Shown: positions 1 through 10,130 of the stretch, piece after piece | How the letters are laid out: each line of letters opens with the position of its first letter | Numbering within the stretch: the first letter of the stretch is position 1 | NCBI GenBank assembly: GCA_029263415.1 | Contig: JAJCXN010000015.1 | Span: 186,001-250,000 of the forward strand | Direction of reading: 5' to 3' | From: Acidobacteriota bacterium | Lineage (GTDB): Bacteria > Acidobacteriota > Thermoanaerobaculia > Multivoradales > Multivoraceae | Length of the DNA: 64,000 bases | The notes under the pieces: model-generated | Told to the model about the DNA's origin: nothing | Database searches by the model: none | What the model saw: only the letters and a program-made list of their open reading frames with translations | Made by a program: the position numbers and the translations under genes

Positions 1-102
1 TCGCACAGGTTCTCCTTTGAAGAGTAGAGATGTCCTCTGCCCACTGAACTCACCACCCACTACTGGTGCAAGCAACGAGTTGTCGAACTGCAGACCGTAG
101 GC

Positions 103-1005
103 TTACCGAACGGTGGCAAGAGCCTTCCGTTCTCGCATGTCGTATCGATCGCCCGGGGACAACACGAAATACGACTTCTCCCAAGGCTGGTAGTGGCGCT
201 GGTTGTCGTGAATCGCAACCATCCACCGGCCAACCACTTCCAGAGTGTCACCCGTAACGAAGATGGCGGTTCCCTCAGACAAGCCGACCCCTAACAGGTG
301 CGGATGCTGCTCGATGACCGGAACCAAATCGTCCCACCGCATTCGAGTGTCGACGTGCTGATCGATTGCCGTTCTACGCAAGAACTCGAAGCCCAGTTGA
401 TGATGCGGTTCTTCAGTCATCACCACTTGTGACCCGGAGGTGTCTCCGCGCACCAAATACTCCCCTTGAATGGTTGCACCAGCTGACGAGCCTCCAATGA
501 TCCCGCCGCGAGCGAGCACCGCGTGCAGTTCATGGTAGGTGAGTGTTCCCGCGTAGGAATCGACGATGTTCCATTGCCTCCCTCCTGGAAACCACACCGC
601 CGTGGCGACTTTCAGCGGCGCTACGAACTCCTCGCTATCGGCTTCCTTGGGATCGTGCGTGTGCAGCATCGACACATTGACCACGCCTGCCTCGCGCCAC
701 GGCCCGAGCACTCTCGCTTCATCAAACACGCGGACCCTACCCGCGGCATCGAAGTTGCCACCGGCCGTCGGCACAACCACGAAACGACCTGCAGCAGCCC
801 CGCCCCCAAGCTCAATGAAACGCTCGATGATCCCGGTGTCCGCCAACGGTCCCCCGCCCGCTAGAACGAGGGTACCGCGCTCGGGCCCGTACACGGGGGT
901 GGCCTGGTCACTCGCCTGCTCCTGAGCCCACACCGTCGTCGTCGTGCCGGCGAGGAGGGTCGCGACGAGTGCAACTGCCAGGATCTGGACTTCTCGGGAC
1001 CGCAT
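103..1005 (-). CDS. Cyanophycinase-like secreted peptidase (family S51)
   Basis: A 300-residue protein of the peptidase S51/cyanophycinase family, serine hydrolases of the class I glutamine amidotransferase-like fold. The N-terminus is a clear signal peptide ending near VWAQ (about residue 27), so export is expected. Family landmarks are visible: a GTLVLAGGG opening strand, FPGGRQ, the nucleophile elbow GGSSAGA (Ser about 174) and the DQHVDTRMRWDDL stretch that matches the DqHf..R family motif. The start was set at 1005 because the AGGAG box is six bases upstream of that ATG and abuts the ATG at 1011. Cyanophycin or beta-aspartyl peptide cleavage is known for relatives; the actual substrate here is not shown. 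It appears monocistronic. Confidence 0.85.
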   Translation of the reverse strand: MRSREVQILAVALVATLLAGTTTTVWAQEQASDQATPVYGPERGTLVLAGGGPLADTGIIERFIELGGGAAAGRFVVVPTAGGNFDAAGRVRVFDEARVLGPWREAGVVNVSMLHTHDPKEADSEEFVAPLKVATAVWFPGGRQWNIVDSYAGTLTYHELHAVLARGGIIGGSSAGATIQGEYLVRGDTSGSQVVMTEEPHHQLGFEFLRRTAIDQHVDTRMRWDDLVPVIEQHPHLLGVGLSEGTAIFVTGDTLEVVGRWMVAIHDNQRHYQPWEKSYFVLSPGDRYDMRERKALATVR

Positions 1006-1183
1006 CGCCATCTCCTGGTCAATTATCGTGCGCGCAAGCCTTCGACATCCAATCGATCCTAGCCGAATCCAAGTAAGGAGCCGCGACCTCTGGACCGGTC
1101 AAGTGGAGTCAGGTCAAGTGAAGTTTGCCACGACAGAAGTGAACCCTCACCCGGCCACTCAGGCCTGCTCCGCGCGGACTCCG

Positions 1184-2164
1184 TCAGCTCTGTTTCCCGA
1201 TCCACAAGCGGGTCAATCCTTCGCCCACCACATCGCGCTTCGCATTGCCCGAGAGTCGGCGCAGCGCAGAGATGTAAGGGGGCAAGAAACGCACTCTCGC
1301 GGGCCACGCGCGACGGGTGCGACGCACAACACCCAGCGAGATCTTGTGCACACGGCGGTCGCGAGCGGAGAACCTCAGACCAAAGTCGGACCTCAAGGAC
1401 TCGGGCAGGAGTCCGGCGGTCATGATGCGAAGCCACCGCATCATCGGGGCGGCACTACGCCGATAGGGATGGAAGAGGAAGGACCCGATCTCTTTTGCGT
1501 GACCGCCCACCGAGAGTCGCGAGGACGACCACATGTCTTGGTTGTAGGCCTCAAAACGATTCCAATCCGTTGGCAGCAGGCTAGTGTCGATGCCGAACAA
1601 ACGAGCAAAGAGGCGCGTCTCCCGGTAGTACTGTTCCTTCTCTTCGCCGCTCAACGGCCGTACGACCCGCTCGAAGACGCTGATTGACGTTTCCCAGAGC
1701 GTCGCATGCACCCACAGCAGCGAGTGTTGCTCATTGGCACGGTAGCGACTACCAGCCTCATACTGGCCGACGTCTTCCTCGAACCGGCCAACGATCCGTC
1801 GATGGACCCCGTGCACTCGACGGGCGGCCTCACAGGCGGTGCTCAGATCGCCGAAGACCATCGCAAAGACGCTAGCGAAGGTGCGTCGAAAGCGACCGAG
1901 AGGATCGGATCGCGTGTCGGAATGCTGGTGGATCGCTTCGGCAATGAAGGGATGAGCGAGCTGCAGCAGCGCCGCTCGACCGCCACCGAGAAACAGCACC
2001 GCTTCCCGGTTGATCTGCCACATCATCGAATCTGGCCCGAACAAGCCTGCCCGCGGATCCTCGACCTCCGACTCAAGGATGGCGAGATGGCGCTCGAGGT
2101 CTTCGCTCTCGACGAGCTTCGCCTCTTGTGCCGTCGATGCAGTCGACGCGGCCGTCTTTTCCAT
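1184..2164 (-). CDS. Oxygenase of the MpaB / DUF2236 family
   Basis: A 326-residue soluble protein with the features of the MpaB/rubber-oxygenase catalytic domain (DUF2236): a Met-Trp-x-Ile-Asn-Arg-Glu entry helix near residue 47, a conserved QLAHPFIAEAIHQHS block, FxxTFASVFAMVFG, the VHGVHRRIVG segment and the LLWVHATLWET helix, whose histidines are the expected haem or metal ligands of the family. A well placed GGAG precedes the ATG at 2164. Characterised relatives include latex-clearing proteins and the MpaB enzyme, but most bacterial members have no known substrate, so only an oxidative role is inferred. No partner gene overlaps it. Confidence 0.85.
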   Translation of the reverse strand: MEKTAASTASTAQEAKLVESEDLERHLAILESEVEDPRAGLFGPDSMMWQINREAVLFLGGGRAALLQLAHPFIAEAIHQHSDTRSDPLGRFRRTFASVFAMVFGDLSTACEAARRVHGVHRRIVGRFEEDVGQYEAGSRYRANEQHSLLWVHATLWETSISVFERVVRPLSGEEKEQYYRETRLFARLFGIDTSLLPTDWNRFEAYNQDMWSSSRLSVGGHAKEIGSFLFHPYRRSAAPMMRWLRIMTAGLLPESLRSDFGLRFSARDRRVHKISLGVVRRTRRAWPARVRFLPPYISALRRLSGNAKRDVVGEGLTRLWIGKQS

Positions 2165-2303
2165 AGTTGCTCCGCCGCAATCCTAGCGGGCTTGCCCTGA
2201 GATTCGTCTCCCAATGATTCGGCACTGAGAATTCGAGACTGCCTCTTTGGTGGTCCAACACAGCCGACCGATGAGCGCTGCTTAAGTCCTGCCATCGCCG
2301 AGG

Positions 2304-2351
2304 ACTCAGCACTCGCACTCAGCACTCAGCACTCAGCACTCAGCACTCAGC
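2304..2351. repeat. Heptanucleotide tandem repeat (ACTCAGC)n
   Basis: About seven tandem copies of ACTCAGC, with one six-base variant (ACTCGC) after the first copy, lie between the MpaB-family gene and the 3' end of the beta-lactamase-fold gene. The tract is non-coding on both strands as far as can be judged and may vary in copy number by slippage. Confidence 0.9.
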
Positions 2352-2386
2352 ACGAAGATGGGAACGCGCCCACCTGAAGTCTCCGG

Positions 2387-4099
2387 TCACGGATTCCGCT
2401 CGTCACCGACTCGCACGAACTCAACATCCCGGAGCATGGGGTTGCTGAGTTCGAGAGCCACTGCGCCTCCCTCCACGTTCCTGCGGAAACGTACGGTCAT
2501 TCTGCCGCGCTGAAACGTGTCACGGTCAACTGGTCTGAACTCCAAGCTCCTCTGGGCATCGAGCTCAAGACGCACACCCGAACCCGAGGCTGCAGGCCCA
2601 ACTCGAAACACAGCGCCAATCTCATTGCTTTGGTAGCTACCTGTGAACGCCCGCAGATCCTCCGGAGTAGGCGCGAACGGGCGGGCTCGGCGATACCGAG
2701 TGACTTGGCCTTCCATGGACGTGAACTCGATCTCGTCTGGGGACAAGAAGCGCAACTCGAATTCGTCTTGAGAGACAAAGGTCAGCGCACCGCTCGGGTT
2801 GCGAAAGTGGTTCTCAGCAAGGGGCATAAGCGCGGGGCCACCTGCAACCTGCAGCTCGCCGTCGCGCGCCACCAAGAGCAGTGGCTTGCCTGCTTCGAGG
2901 CTGAAGAACAATCCGGCTCTGCTGCTCACGTCGAACGACGCAGGTGCAGTGTACCCAGCCTTCGCTACCACCGTCTTCTCATCGACGGTGTCCTGCCCGG
3001 GTACAACGAGATCGACAATGCCGCGAGCAAACGCTGACCGGTCTGTGCCGTCGCCCGAATTGCAAACGATGGCGATAGAGAGCGCGTGCTCCGGGTAGCG
3101 GCTCAGCAGCGCCTTGTACCCGGCGGCACTGCCAGTGTGCCAAATGACCTGGCCGACGCGACCGCTGTCGAGGAACAGCCCGCGTGCGTAGTCGAGCGTC
3201 CTACCGTTATTCAGCTTCGCGGGTTCTTGGAGTTTCGCGGTAACGAAGTCTGTCAACTTGCCTGTCCTCACCGCTTCGTTCCAGACAGTGAGGTCACCGG
3301 CCGTGCTGAAGAGGGCGCCGCCGCCACCGCGATCACTGTCTAGCAGGACGTCGAGCCGCCACTTTCCACGCTCGTTCTCATAGGCGAGTGCACGCTTGTC
3401 GACGATAGCTCGAAGGTCGTCGACGTATCGCGTCGAGGTCATGCCAAGCGGTGTAAAGAGACGGCCTTGTACGAACTCCGCGAATGCCATCCCGCTCTTG
3501 CGAGCTACCAGCTCCTTCAATAGCACGTAGCCGCTGTTCGAATAGGACCACTCTTCGCCGGGCGGAAAGTTGAGACCGTGCTGGCGAAGAACCAAAGTCA
3601 GTGCGTCCGCCTCTTTAGTTGCCAGCATGGCGATGCCGGTCCAGTCACGCATTCCGCTGGTGTGCGTCAACAGATGATCTACAGTCACCACGTGACCCGG
3701 GTCGGGCAGTTCCGAAATGTACTTGCGGATGTCTCCTGACAACGAAACCTCGCCGTCCTCCACCAGGAGCAGAACCGCCGCTGCGACAAACTGTTTGGTC
3801 AAGGACCCCACGTCAAAGACCGAGTCTGGGCTCAAGGGAACCTTACGCTCGAGGTCAGCCGAGCCGTAGGCGCGGTCGACGATCCGTTGCCCGCGGTGGG
3901 AAACAGAGACCGCGCACCCGGGCGCATCCGAGCTAGTCCACTCAAAGATCGCGTCCAGTTTGCTTGCCACCTGCTGCGCCGTCGGCTGGGCAGCCGCAGG
4001 TTTCGTTGCGGCTAGCGTCACGAACACAATCAGCCACCAACCAAGTGTGGCGCGGGCTCGGCCTTGCCTCGCCGAGTTCGTGTTCAAAAACCTCTTCAT
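2387..4099 (-). CDS. Secreted serine hydrolase, beta-lactamase fold (class C / PBP-like)
   Basis: A 570-residue protein with an N-terminal signal peptide (cleavage near AAAQ, residue 38) and a beta-lactamase/transpeptidase domain. All three active-site signatures are present: SLTK (Ser99, Lys102), YSN (Tyr186 to Asn188) and HTG (321-323), the last replacing the KTG of classical enzymes as is common in esterase and peptidase members. A C-terminal extension of roughly 180 residues follows, of the DUF3471-like beta type often found in such hydrolases. The ATG follows AAGGAG with about ten bases spacing. The gene shares a 15-base operator-like element with the regulator operon upstream. Peptidase, esterase or amidase activity is equally possible. 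Confidence 0.85.
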   Translation of the reverse strand: MKRFLNTNSARQGRARATLGWWLIVFVTLAATKPAAAQPTAQQVASKLDAIFEWTSSDAPGCAVSVSHRGQRIVDRAYGSADLERKVPLSPDSVFDVGSLTKQFVAAAVLLLVEDGEVSLSGDIRKYISELPDPGHVVTVDHLLTHTSGMRDWTGIAMLATKEADALTLVLRQHGLNFPPGEEWSYSNSGYVLLKELVARKSGMAFAEFVQGRLFTPLGMTSTRYVDDLRAIVDKRALAYENERGKWRLDVLLDSDRGGGGALFSTAGDLTVWNEAVRTGKLTDFVTAKLQEPAKLNNGRTLDYARGLFLDSGRVGQVIWHTGSAAGYKALLSRYPEHALSIAIVCNSGDGTDRSAFARGIVDLVVPGQDTVDEKTVVAKAGYTAPASFDVSSRAGLFFSLEAGKPLLLVARDGELQVAGGPALMPLAENHFRNPSGALTFVSQDEFELRFLSPDEIEFTSMEGQVTRYRRARPFAPTPEDLRAFTGSYQSNEIGAVFRVGPAASGSGVRLELDAQRSLEFRPVDRDTFQRGRMTVRFRRNVEGGAVALELSNPMLRDVEFVRVGDERNP

Positions 4100-4163
4100 T
4101 GTTCTTTGTCTCCTTCGTGTTGCTGTTGATCTTGAGCGGGTTCGGCGAAGCGCATGCCTTTAA

Positions 4164-4178
4164 CTTTGTATTGCAAAG
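4164..4178. promoter_or_regulatory. Operator-like element upstream of the serine hydrolase
   Basis: CTTTGTATTGCAAAG is an inverted repeat with arms CTTTG and CAAAG and lies 65 bases upstream of the hydrolase start. The same element, 13 of 15 bases identical, is found at 5245-5259 upstream of the neighbouring membrane protein/regulator pair. Binding by the 4204-4617 winged-helix protein is inferred. Confidence 0.5.
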
Positions 4179-4203
4179 CCCCTAGACAAAAAGGGGGGGG
4201 CCC

Positions 4204-4617
4204 CTACGTTGGGGACAAGCGGTGCCTGAGCCCCTGAGGGTTTGCGTCCGACCGCACTTCCTCCTGGGCATCGGCAACCACCTTCTCCAGTTCGCTAATG
4301 TACTCAGCGAAACGGCGGCTGCCGGCGGGAGTTAGGCGATACATGGTTTGCGACCGTCCGCCGTCGGTCCCCTTCCAGACTCCGACCAGGCCGGCCTCAC
4401 TCAGAACCGTCACGTGGCGGCTCAGGTTGCCATCGGTCAGTGCACACAGCTGTTTCAGTTCGTTGAACAGCAGGCCGGTCGTGTTCCCAGCGAGGCAGGT
4501 CAAGATGCCGAGTCGCGCCTTCTCGTGCATGACCCGATCGAGGCCGTCATAGGCGAAGCGGCCCGCCCTTGACCCTGCGCCGTCGGCCGCTCGCTTGCTG
4601 GTGCTACGGCGCGGCAT
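4204..4617 (-). CDS. Winged-helix transcriptional regulator (HTH_34-like)
   Basis: A 137-residue DNA-binding protein. After a basic N-terminal tail, the segment with LGILTCLAG, LLFNELKQLCALTDGNLSRH (recognition helix) and the wing GRSQTMYRLTPAGSRRF matches the MarR/ArsR-like winged-helix proteins grouped as HTH_34. The start at 4617 was preferred to 4674 because the protein then begins with a family-like MPRRST basic tail and overlaps the upstream membrane-protein gene by only 14 bases. The pair is probably co-transcribed; in relatives, such regulators are linked to a small membrane protein that modulates them. A repressor role on its own operon and on the serine hydrolase is inferred from the shared operator. 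Confidence 0.8.
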   Translation of the reverse strand: MPRRSTSKRAADGAGSRAGRFAYDGLDRVMHEKARLGILTCLAGNTTGLLFNELKQLCALTDGNLSRHVTVLSEAGLVGVWKGTDGGRSQTMYRLTPAGSRRFAEYISELEKVVADAQEEVRSDANPQGLRHRLSPT

Positions 4618-5218
4618 TGGTTCGCTCAAGCGTCCAATAGAGGATGCCCGCCCCAAGCAACTGGCCGCCACCAAAGGTACCGCCCATCAGCCACGGCGAC
4701 AGGGCCCGTTCTCCTTGTCCCCAAAGTAGGCAGAGACAACCGCACAGCACATAGTAAGTGGCGACCCAGATGACTTGACGCGGAAGCAGGCGAGACGAAG
4801 CGAAGATGCCCAGCCCAAACATGAGCGCCCACAGTCCGGGCAGCATCCAGGCAACGTGCGGAGCGGCACCAGCGATGCAGATGGTCAAGAGCCCGCCAAT
4901 CGCGATCGACGGCAGAAACTGCTCGACCGCGAGCACCGTCTGTTGACGGGCCAAACCAGAATCGGACCTGCGAGCGCGGAGATACAGCTTGGCCGCTACC
5001 AGGACCACGCTTAGTGTCGCAACGCTCAACCACAGTGCTAGATACCGAGTCAGCTGCGTCTCCACTGAGGTGACCCACAACGGTTGTAGCGTTGCCACCA
5101 CGATGGCCGCGAGACCAGAGGATGCGACCGTTATCGACCGATAGCCGCGAAAGAGATCAGTGCGCGCAAGATGCTGCCGAATGTCAGCAATCTGTCGTAG
5201 CGCCTCATCTAGCTGCAT
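4604..5218 (-). CDS. Integral membrane protein paired with winged-helix regulator
   Basis: A 204-residue protein with a short cytoplasmic N-terminal helix (LDEALRQIADIRQHLAR) followed by about six hydrophobic segments, for example SGLAAIVVATLQPLW, LALWLSVATLSVVLVAAKLYL and LPSIAIGGLLTICIAGAAP. No catalytic motif is visible. The ATG at 5218 was chosen over 5257 because the extra residues come from the operator region and lack membrane or domain character. Its 3' end overlaps the regulator gene, so the two are an operon. A sensor or anti-regulator function is possible but cannot be shown from the sequence. Confidence 0.7.
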   Translation of the reverse strand: MQLDEALRQIADIRQHLARTDLFRGYRSITVASSGLAAIVVATLQPLWVTSVETQLTRYLALWLSVATLSVVLVAAKLYLRARRSDSGLARQQTVLAVEQFLPSIAIGGLLTICIAGAAPHVAWMLPGLWALMFGLGIFASSRLLPRQVIWVATYYVLCGCLCLLWGQGERALSPWLMGGTFGGGQLLGAGILYWTLERTNAAP

Positions 5219-5244
5219 GTTGTGCTCTGCTCTTGTATCGTTCA

Positions 5245-5259
5245 CTCTGTAGTGCAAAG
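5245..5259. promoter_or_regulatory. Operator-like element upstream of the membrane protein/regulator operon
   Basis: CTCTGTAGTGCAAAG differs at two of fifteen positions from the element at 4164-4178. It lies 27 bases upstream of the inferred start at 5218, a position fitting autorepression by the winged-helix protein of this operon. Confidence 0.5.
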
Positions 5260-5469
5260 TAACAGGCGATGCCGCGACGCGTCAACCCCAAGGAGGCCGC
5301 GGCGACTCCGAACGGATGGCAAAGGGGCGTCAAGCACCAACGATTCAGCCTGCATCGTCGATCGCAACGTTGGTGGATTGGACCACTGGGTGACGGAAGG
5401 CATGCAGCTTCAGCTGATCAGCGACACAAGAATTCGTCCGACACTTATCCTGCGTCGGGACCCCTCAGC

Positions 5470-6131
5470 TTAGATGAAGCTCACCCGCCGGCGAACAAGG
5501 ACGAAGGTCGCGACGATGGTCGCCGCAGCCAAGAGTCCCATCGCGCCGAGAGTCGCCAGCACCTCCGGATCCCAAATCGCAACCTCGCCGGCCCAGTTCT
5601 GTAGCAATCTGTCCGGCAGACGACCCAGCAGCGGCATCACCGCGAACACCGCGATGACGAGCAGCAGTCCGACCAGAACCGTAGCGAGGGTCGACTCGAA
5701 GATCAGCGCGATCCCCGAGGTGGCGACATAGGACAGCAAGCACGCCGCGAGTACGATCGCAGCCAGCGGTAGGGCTCCGGCCGCCATTGCAAAGTCGCGC
5801 TCGACGACGATCGGCAGGACCGCCGCGAAGACGATCCAGGTTGGTAGAAACGCGAGAAGCCCGCCCGCGATCTTCGACGCGACGTAGTCGCTCGGCGAGA
5901 CCGGCAGGCTCATGATGAATGGTTTCTTCTCGCCCAAAATGGTGCCGATCGGAAGAAAAATCTGCATGTAGATCATCGAGTTGAACATCAGGATCATGCC
6001 GAGGCGCTGCCAGCCGCTGTTCGACAAGGCCATGATCAGACCAATAGCAGGCAGCCCGACGGCAAGGCCGAGCAATGCCCAGCGATGGATCCGGAGATCT
6101 TTGATCACCAGTGTTCTGACCATGGGTAGGT

Positions 6132-6135
<4 letters not shown>
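5470..6135 (-). CDS. ABC-2 type transporter permease
   Basis: A 221-residue protein with about six membrane helices and no other domain. The N-terminal part carries VIKDLRIHRWALLG and the ILGEKKPFIMSLPVSPSDYVASKI stretch, the conserved cytoplasmic segment of ABC-2 permeases. Its ATG overlaps the stop of the ATPase gene by four bases (ATGA, 6132-6135), indicating translational coupling. It is the membrane half of a GntR-ATPase-permease unit of the YtrA/YtrB type. The substrate cannot be predicted; relatives of this layout respond to cell-wall-active compounds. Confidence 0.85.
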
Positions 6136-7018
<883 letters not shown>

Positions 7019-7022
<4 letters not shown>

Positions 7023-7432
7023 GGGGACTCCAGCTTCTTTCTTGCTTTGTGTAGCTCTGCGACGAGCTCCTGGGGGTTCAGGCCGAGTTCCGCGGCGCTG
7101 CGACAGGCCTCTTCGAGGTTCGAGGCCAATCGTTCGCGGCGCAGCTCGTCTGCCAGCTCCGCTTGCGGAGCCACCTGCGAGCCTTTGCCTTGGCGGGTGA
7201 GGATCACGCCGTCACGTTCGAGCTCAAGGTAGGCGCGTTTGACTGTGATGAGACTGACCCGCAGGGCAACCGCGAGTGCCCGTATCGAAGGAATCTCGCT
7301 CCCAGGCTGCCAGTCGCCCGCGCCCACGAGCTGTTTGATACGCCCCTGGATCTGTCGGTACATCGGTCGAGGGTCGGTCTGAGAAAGAACGATCTCGTTC
7401 GCGACGTTGGTTGGAGGTTTCTGCACAGGCAC
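7019..7432 (-). CDS. GntR-family transcriptional regulator (YtrA type)
   Basis: A protein of about 137 residues with an N-terminal GntR winged helix (RPMYRQIQGRIKQLV, IPSIRALAVALRVSLITVKRAY, GVILTRQGKGSQV) and only a short helical tail, which is the YtrA subfamily architecture. Several in-frame GTG codons are possible starts; those at 7459 and 7450 would translate the palindrome itself, so 7432 (or 7426) just downstream of the operator is preferred. It heads the operon with the ABC ATPase and permease and presumably represses it. Confidence 0.85.
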
Positions 7433-7433
7433 A

Positions 7434-7448
7434 GTATACACTGTATAC
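7434..7448. promoter_or_regulatory. Palindromic operator of the GntR/ABC operon
   Basis: GTATACA-C-TGTATAC is a 15-base near-perfect palindrome with seven-base arms, sitting directly before the preferred GTG start of the GntR regulator. The TATACT/TATACA core could also be the -10 box, which would make the mRNA nearly leaderless and place the repressor over the polymerase site. Confidence 0.7.
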
Positions 7449-7650
7449 ACAGTCAGCACAGACCTTTTCTAACTATCAACAGCCGAGTGCGGCCGCGCTA
7501 CACCTTTGGACACGACGGCAACTAGCGCGCGCTGGTTGTCCCGAGGGCCCGTTGTAGGTGCTCGGCCTGCCTGGGTCGATGGGGTGCCACTCCCTAGGAA
7601 ATGCCGGCGCCGCTGCTTCTCCAGCGGCGGGCATCCAAAAGAGGTGCCGA

Positions 7651-8760
7651 TCAGATGCCAGAGAAGGTCATTCGCAACGCAGTGACCGCATCGGGTCGAT
7701 GCCTTGCTGCGCGCCTCGCTGGTAGGTAGCTGGCGGCCAGAGCGGCCAGAGCGGCCAGTGCGAGGATTCCTGTAGCGCCTGCCAGAGCTAACGGATCCGT
7801 GGCAGTAACGCCGTACAAAAGACTCGAAGCGAACCGACTAAGACCGATCGCGGCTGGCAGTCCAACTGCAACGCCGATCGCGACCAGACCAAAGGCATCC
7901 CCCATGACCAACCCGACAATGTCTTTGTTCTGGGCTCCAAGTGCGAGTCGTAGGCCAAGCTCCTTGAAGCGCCGAGCTACCGAGTAGGCGAGGACGGCGT
8001 AGAGGCCGACCATAGCGAGTCCAAGAGCGATACATCCGAACACAATGCTGAGGCGGCTGATCATCAGCTCCCTCGCTAAGGATCGATCGATTTGGGTGGA
8101 CAGGCTTCGCAGGTTCGAGACCGGGAGACCTGGAAAACTCGCTGCCAAAGCTGTTCGAAGCTTCGAAGCGACCGCGTCTGGATCGCCCACCACTCGAACC
8201 GACAGCGCCTCAAGATACTCGGTTTGCTGAGCGGCAGGTCGGTAGACCATCGGATTGGCCGTCTCGCGAACCTCTTGGTACTTAGCATCTGCGACCACCC
8301 CAACTATCTCGAAGTCCCGACTATTCTCCCGGGCACCGAAGCCGAATAATCGACCGATGGGGCTCTCCCCTTGGAAGAATCGGTCGGCAAACGCTTGGCT
8401 CACGATAGCGACGTTCGGTGCCCCTGCACGATCGTTCGTGGTGAACCGTCGACCGGCGAGTAGCGGAATCCCTAGGGTCTCGAAGTAGTCACCAGCGACC
8501 ACGTCGACATGGACCGAGTGATCGTCCTCGCCGGAGTGCAGCCCGTCAGGATAGGCGTTGTTCCGCCAGGCAAATCCGGTGAAGAGACCGTAAGTAGAGA
8601 GGCTAGCCGATTCGACTGCTGGCAGAACCGCAACACTCTTCACTAGGCGTTGGTACAAGGCGGCCAGCTCCGCGCGTTCGAAGCCATACTTCTCCATATG
8701 TCGACTGGCGATGTATCGAGTATCTACGGAAGACCGCTTGCAGGCTTGCACGCAAGGCAA
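7651..8760 (-). pseudogene. 5'-truncated ADOP/MacB-like permease (C-terminal half only)
   Basis: The 369-residue frame is the second half of a duplicated ABC permease. Beginning at about VDTRYIASRH it carries the MacB-like periplasmic domain (LPAVESASLS, HVDVVAGDYFETLGIPLLAGR, VAIVSQAFADRFF) and a final FtsX-like three-helix domain with FKELGLRLALGAQ and the C-terminal SYLPARRAARHRPD. Full proteins of this type are about 800-900 residues; the N-terminal half with its own periplasmic and FtsX domains is missing and is not found in the 370 bases upstream. There is no PadR gene next to it. It is read as a decayed copy, though a short expressed fragment is possible. Confidence 0.75.
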
Positions 8761-9126
8761 TCGGAGAAGCTCACTCCAGTGCGCGCGCAGTTCTCCCGTG
8801 GTTAGCCGAAGACATGATCGAAGCCCCGCTCAAAGAGTGCATCGAGCTTGAAGCCTGCACGCCGCGCCAATGACCTTCTGCTCATGGAACGTCGCGGGTG
8901 GATAGGGCTTAGGGCAAGCGCACCGGGAACAACACTCTTGAGCCACCTACCCCCCGTGAGGAGAACGACAATCGCCGGAAACTGGGCGGCCTCGACCAAG
9001 GCATACCGCTCGCGCCAGGTTGGGACACACGTTCGCCGAAACCGACTACCGCGCTAAGGACTCGTTCGACGCCTGCCCCACCGACCCCCGGAACCTACTG
9101 CCCTACCCGCCTCTTGCTTACAGGGT
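8761..9126. other. Spacer without a recognisable gene
   Basis: Between the truncated permease and the CBS gene, short frames on both strands show no domain or codon pattern I recognise. It is probably eroded permease or neighbouring coding sequence. Confidence 0.4.
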
Positions 9127-10098
9127 CTACCGAAACCGAGCACGCGCCTGCTCCTCGTCGGTGACTGCGCTCAAGTAGAAGAGCGCCCGCGCGGGTGACG
9201 GCGCCTGATTGAGTTGGGCGACAAAGACCGAGAGCACATCGCGGCGGCTGAGCTGACCCTGCAGCTTGCCGCTCTCCACCACTGGCAGTCGGCGCACGTC
9301 AGTGGTCATAAAGATGTGAGCGACGTCGAGCAGGCTGGTGTCTGGTGCGATGGTGCGCGCATCGCGATCCATCGCTGTTGAGACGTCGCCACTCTCGCAA
9401 GGGCTCCCCGCGAGCAAGGCACGTGCTAGTTGAGATGTGGACCCACTATCGCCAGCGATCTTCGACTCGTTTGGCTGCTTGAGCACTGCTGCGAGATGAT
9501 GCTTCCCGCCAACCACATCGCGACGCGAAACCTGGCCAACCAGCCTGCCGTCGTCGAGCACGGGCAGACGTCGGTAGCCGGTGTCTAAGAAGCGTTGTGC
9601 GACATCTAGGATGCCCATGTCTGGCGGTACCACACGTTGCATGTCCCGGTTGGCAAACGGTCGCACCGACGCTCCCGGAATCTGGTCATAAACGAACGCC
9701 ATCAGCACGTTCATGGCGAAGCGTTCAGAAAAGACGCCAAGCAGCTTCTCGCCGTCGACTACCGGTGCGCCTGAAATGCGATTCTCGATGAGGGTTTCTA
9801 TCGCGATCACCGCGTCGGTGTCTTCCTTGAGAGTGATGAGCTCTCGCGTCATGCACGTCGCAGCGGTACCGTACTCAGCGGAGCCCGAACGTTCGGCGGC
9901 GGCCGCGGTCATCTGAAGTAGCGACAAGCAACACTTCTCGGAGAATACGCCCAAGTACCGGCCGTCTTCGTCGACCACCGGCATACCGGTAATGCTGCGT
10001 GCGAGCAAGGTCCGCATCGCGTCGTAAACGTGATCCTCGGGCGCGACGGTAACAACGTTGCGCACCATGATGTCGCTGGCAATGCGGGGTCCACTCAT
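9127..10098 (-). CDS. Protein with four CBS domains
   Basis: A 323-residue soluble protein built of four CBS motifs in two Bateman pairs and no catalytic domain: SDIMVRNVVTVAPEDHVYDA (from residue 8), CMTRELITLKEDTDAV, VVPPDMGILDVAQRFLDTGY and MDRDARTIAPDTSLLDVAH. Each is followed by the typical hydrophobic strand, such as GMPVVDEDGRYLGVFSE or RRLPVVESGKLQGQLSRRD. CBS pairs bind adenine nucleotides or similar ligands and regulate other proteins. A good AGAGGTGATC box precedes the ATG. It is isolated, so its partner is unknown. Confidence 0.9.
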   Translation of the reverse strand: MSGPRIASDIMVRNVVTVAPEDHVYDAMRTLLARSITGMPVVDEDGRYLGVFSEKCCLSLLQMTAAAAERSGSAEYGTAATCMTRELITLKEDTDAVIAIETLIENRISGAPVVDGEKLLGVFSERFAMNVLMAFVYDQIPGASVRPFANRDMQRVVPPDMGILDVAQRFLDTGYRRLPVLDDGRLVGQVSRRDVVGGKHHLAAVLKQPNESKIAGDSGSTSQLARALLAGSPCESGDVSTAMDRDARTIAPDTSLLDVAHIFMTTDVRRLPVVESGKLQGQLSRRDVLSVFVAQLNQAPSPARALFYLSAVTDEEQARARFR

Positions 10099-10130
10099 TC
10101 GAGATCACCTCTTCTTCGAAGATGACGTTT

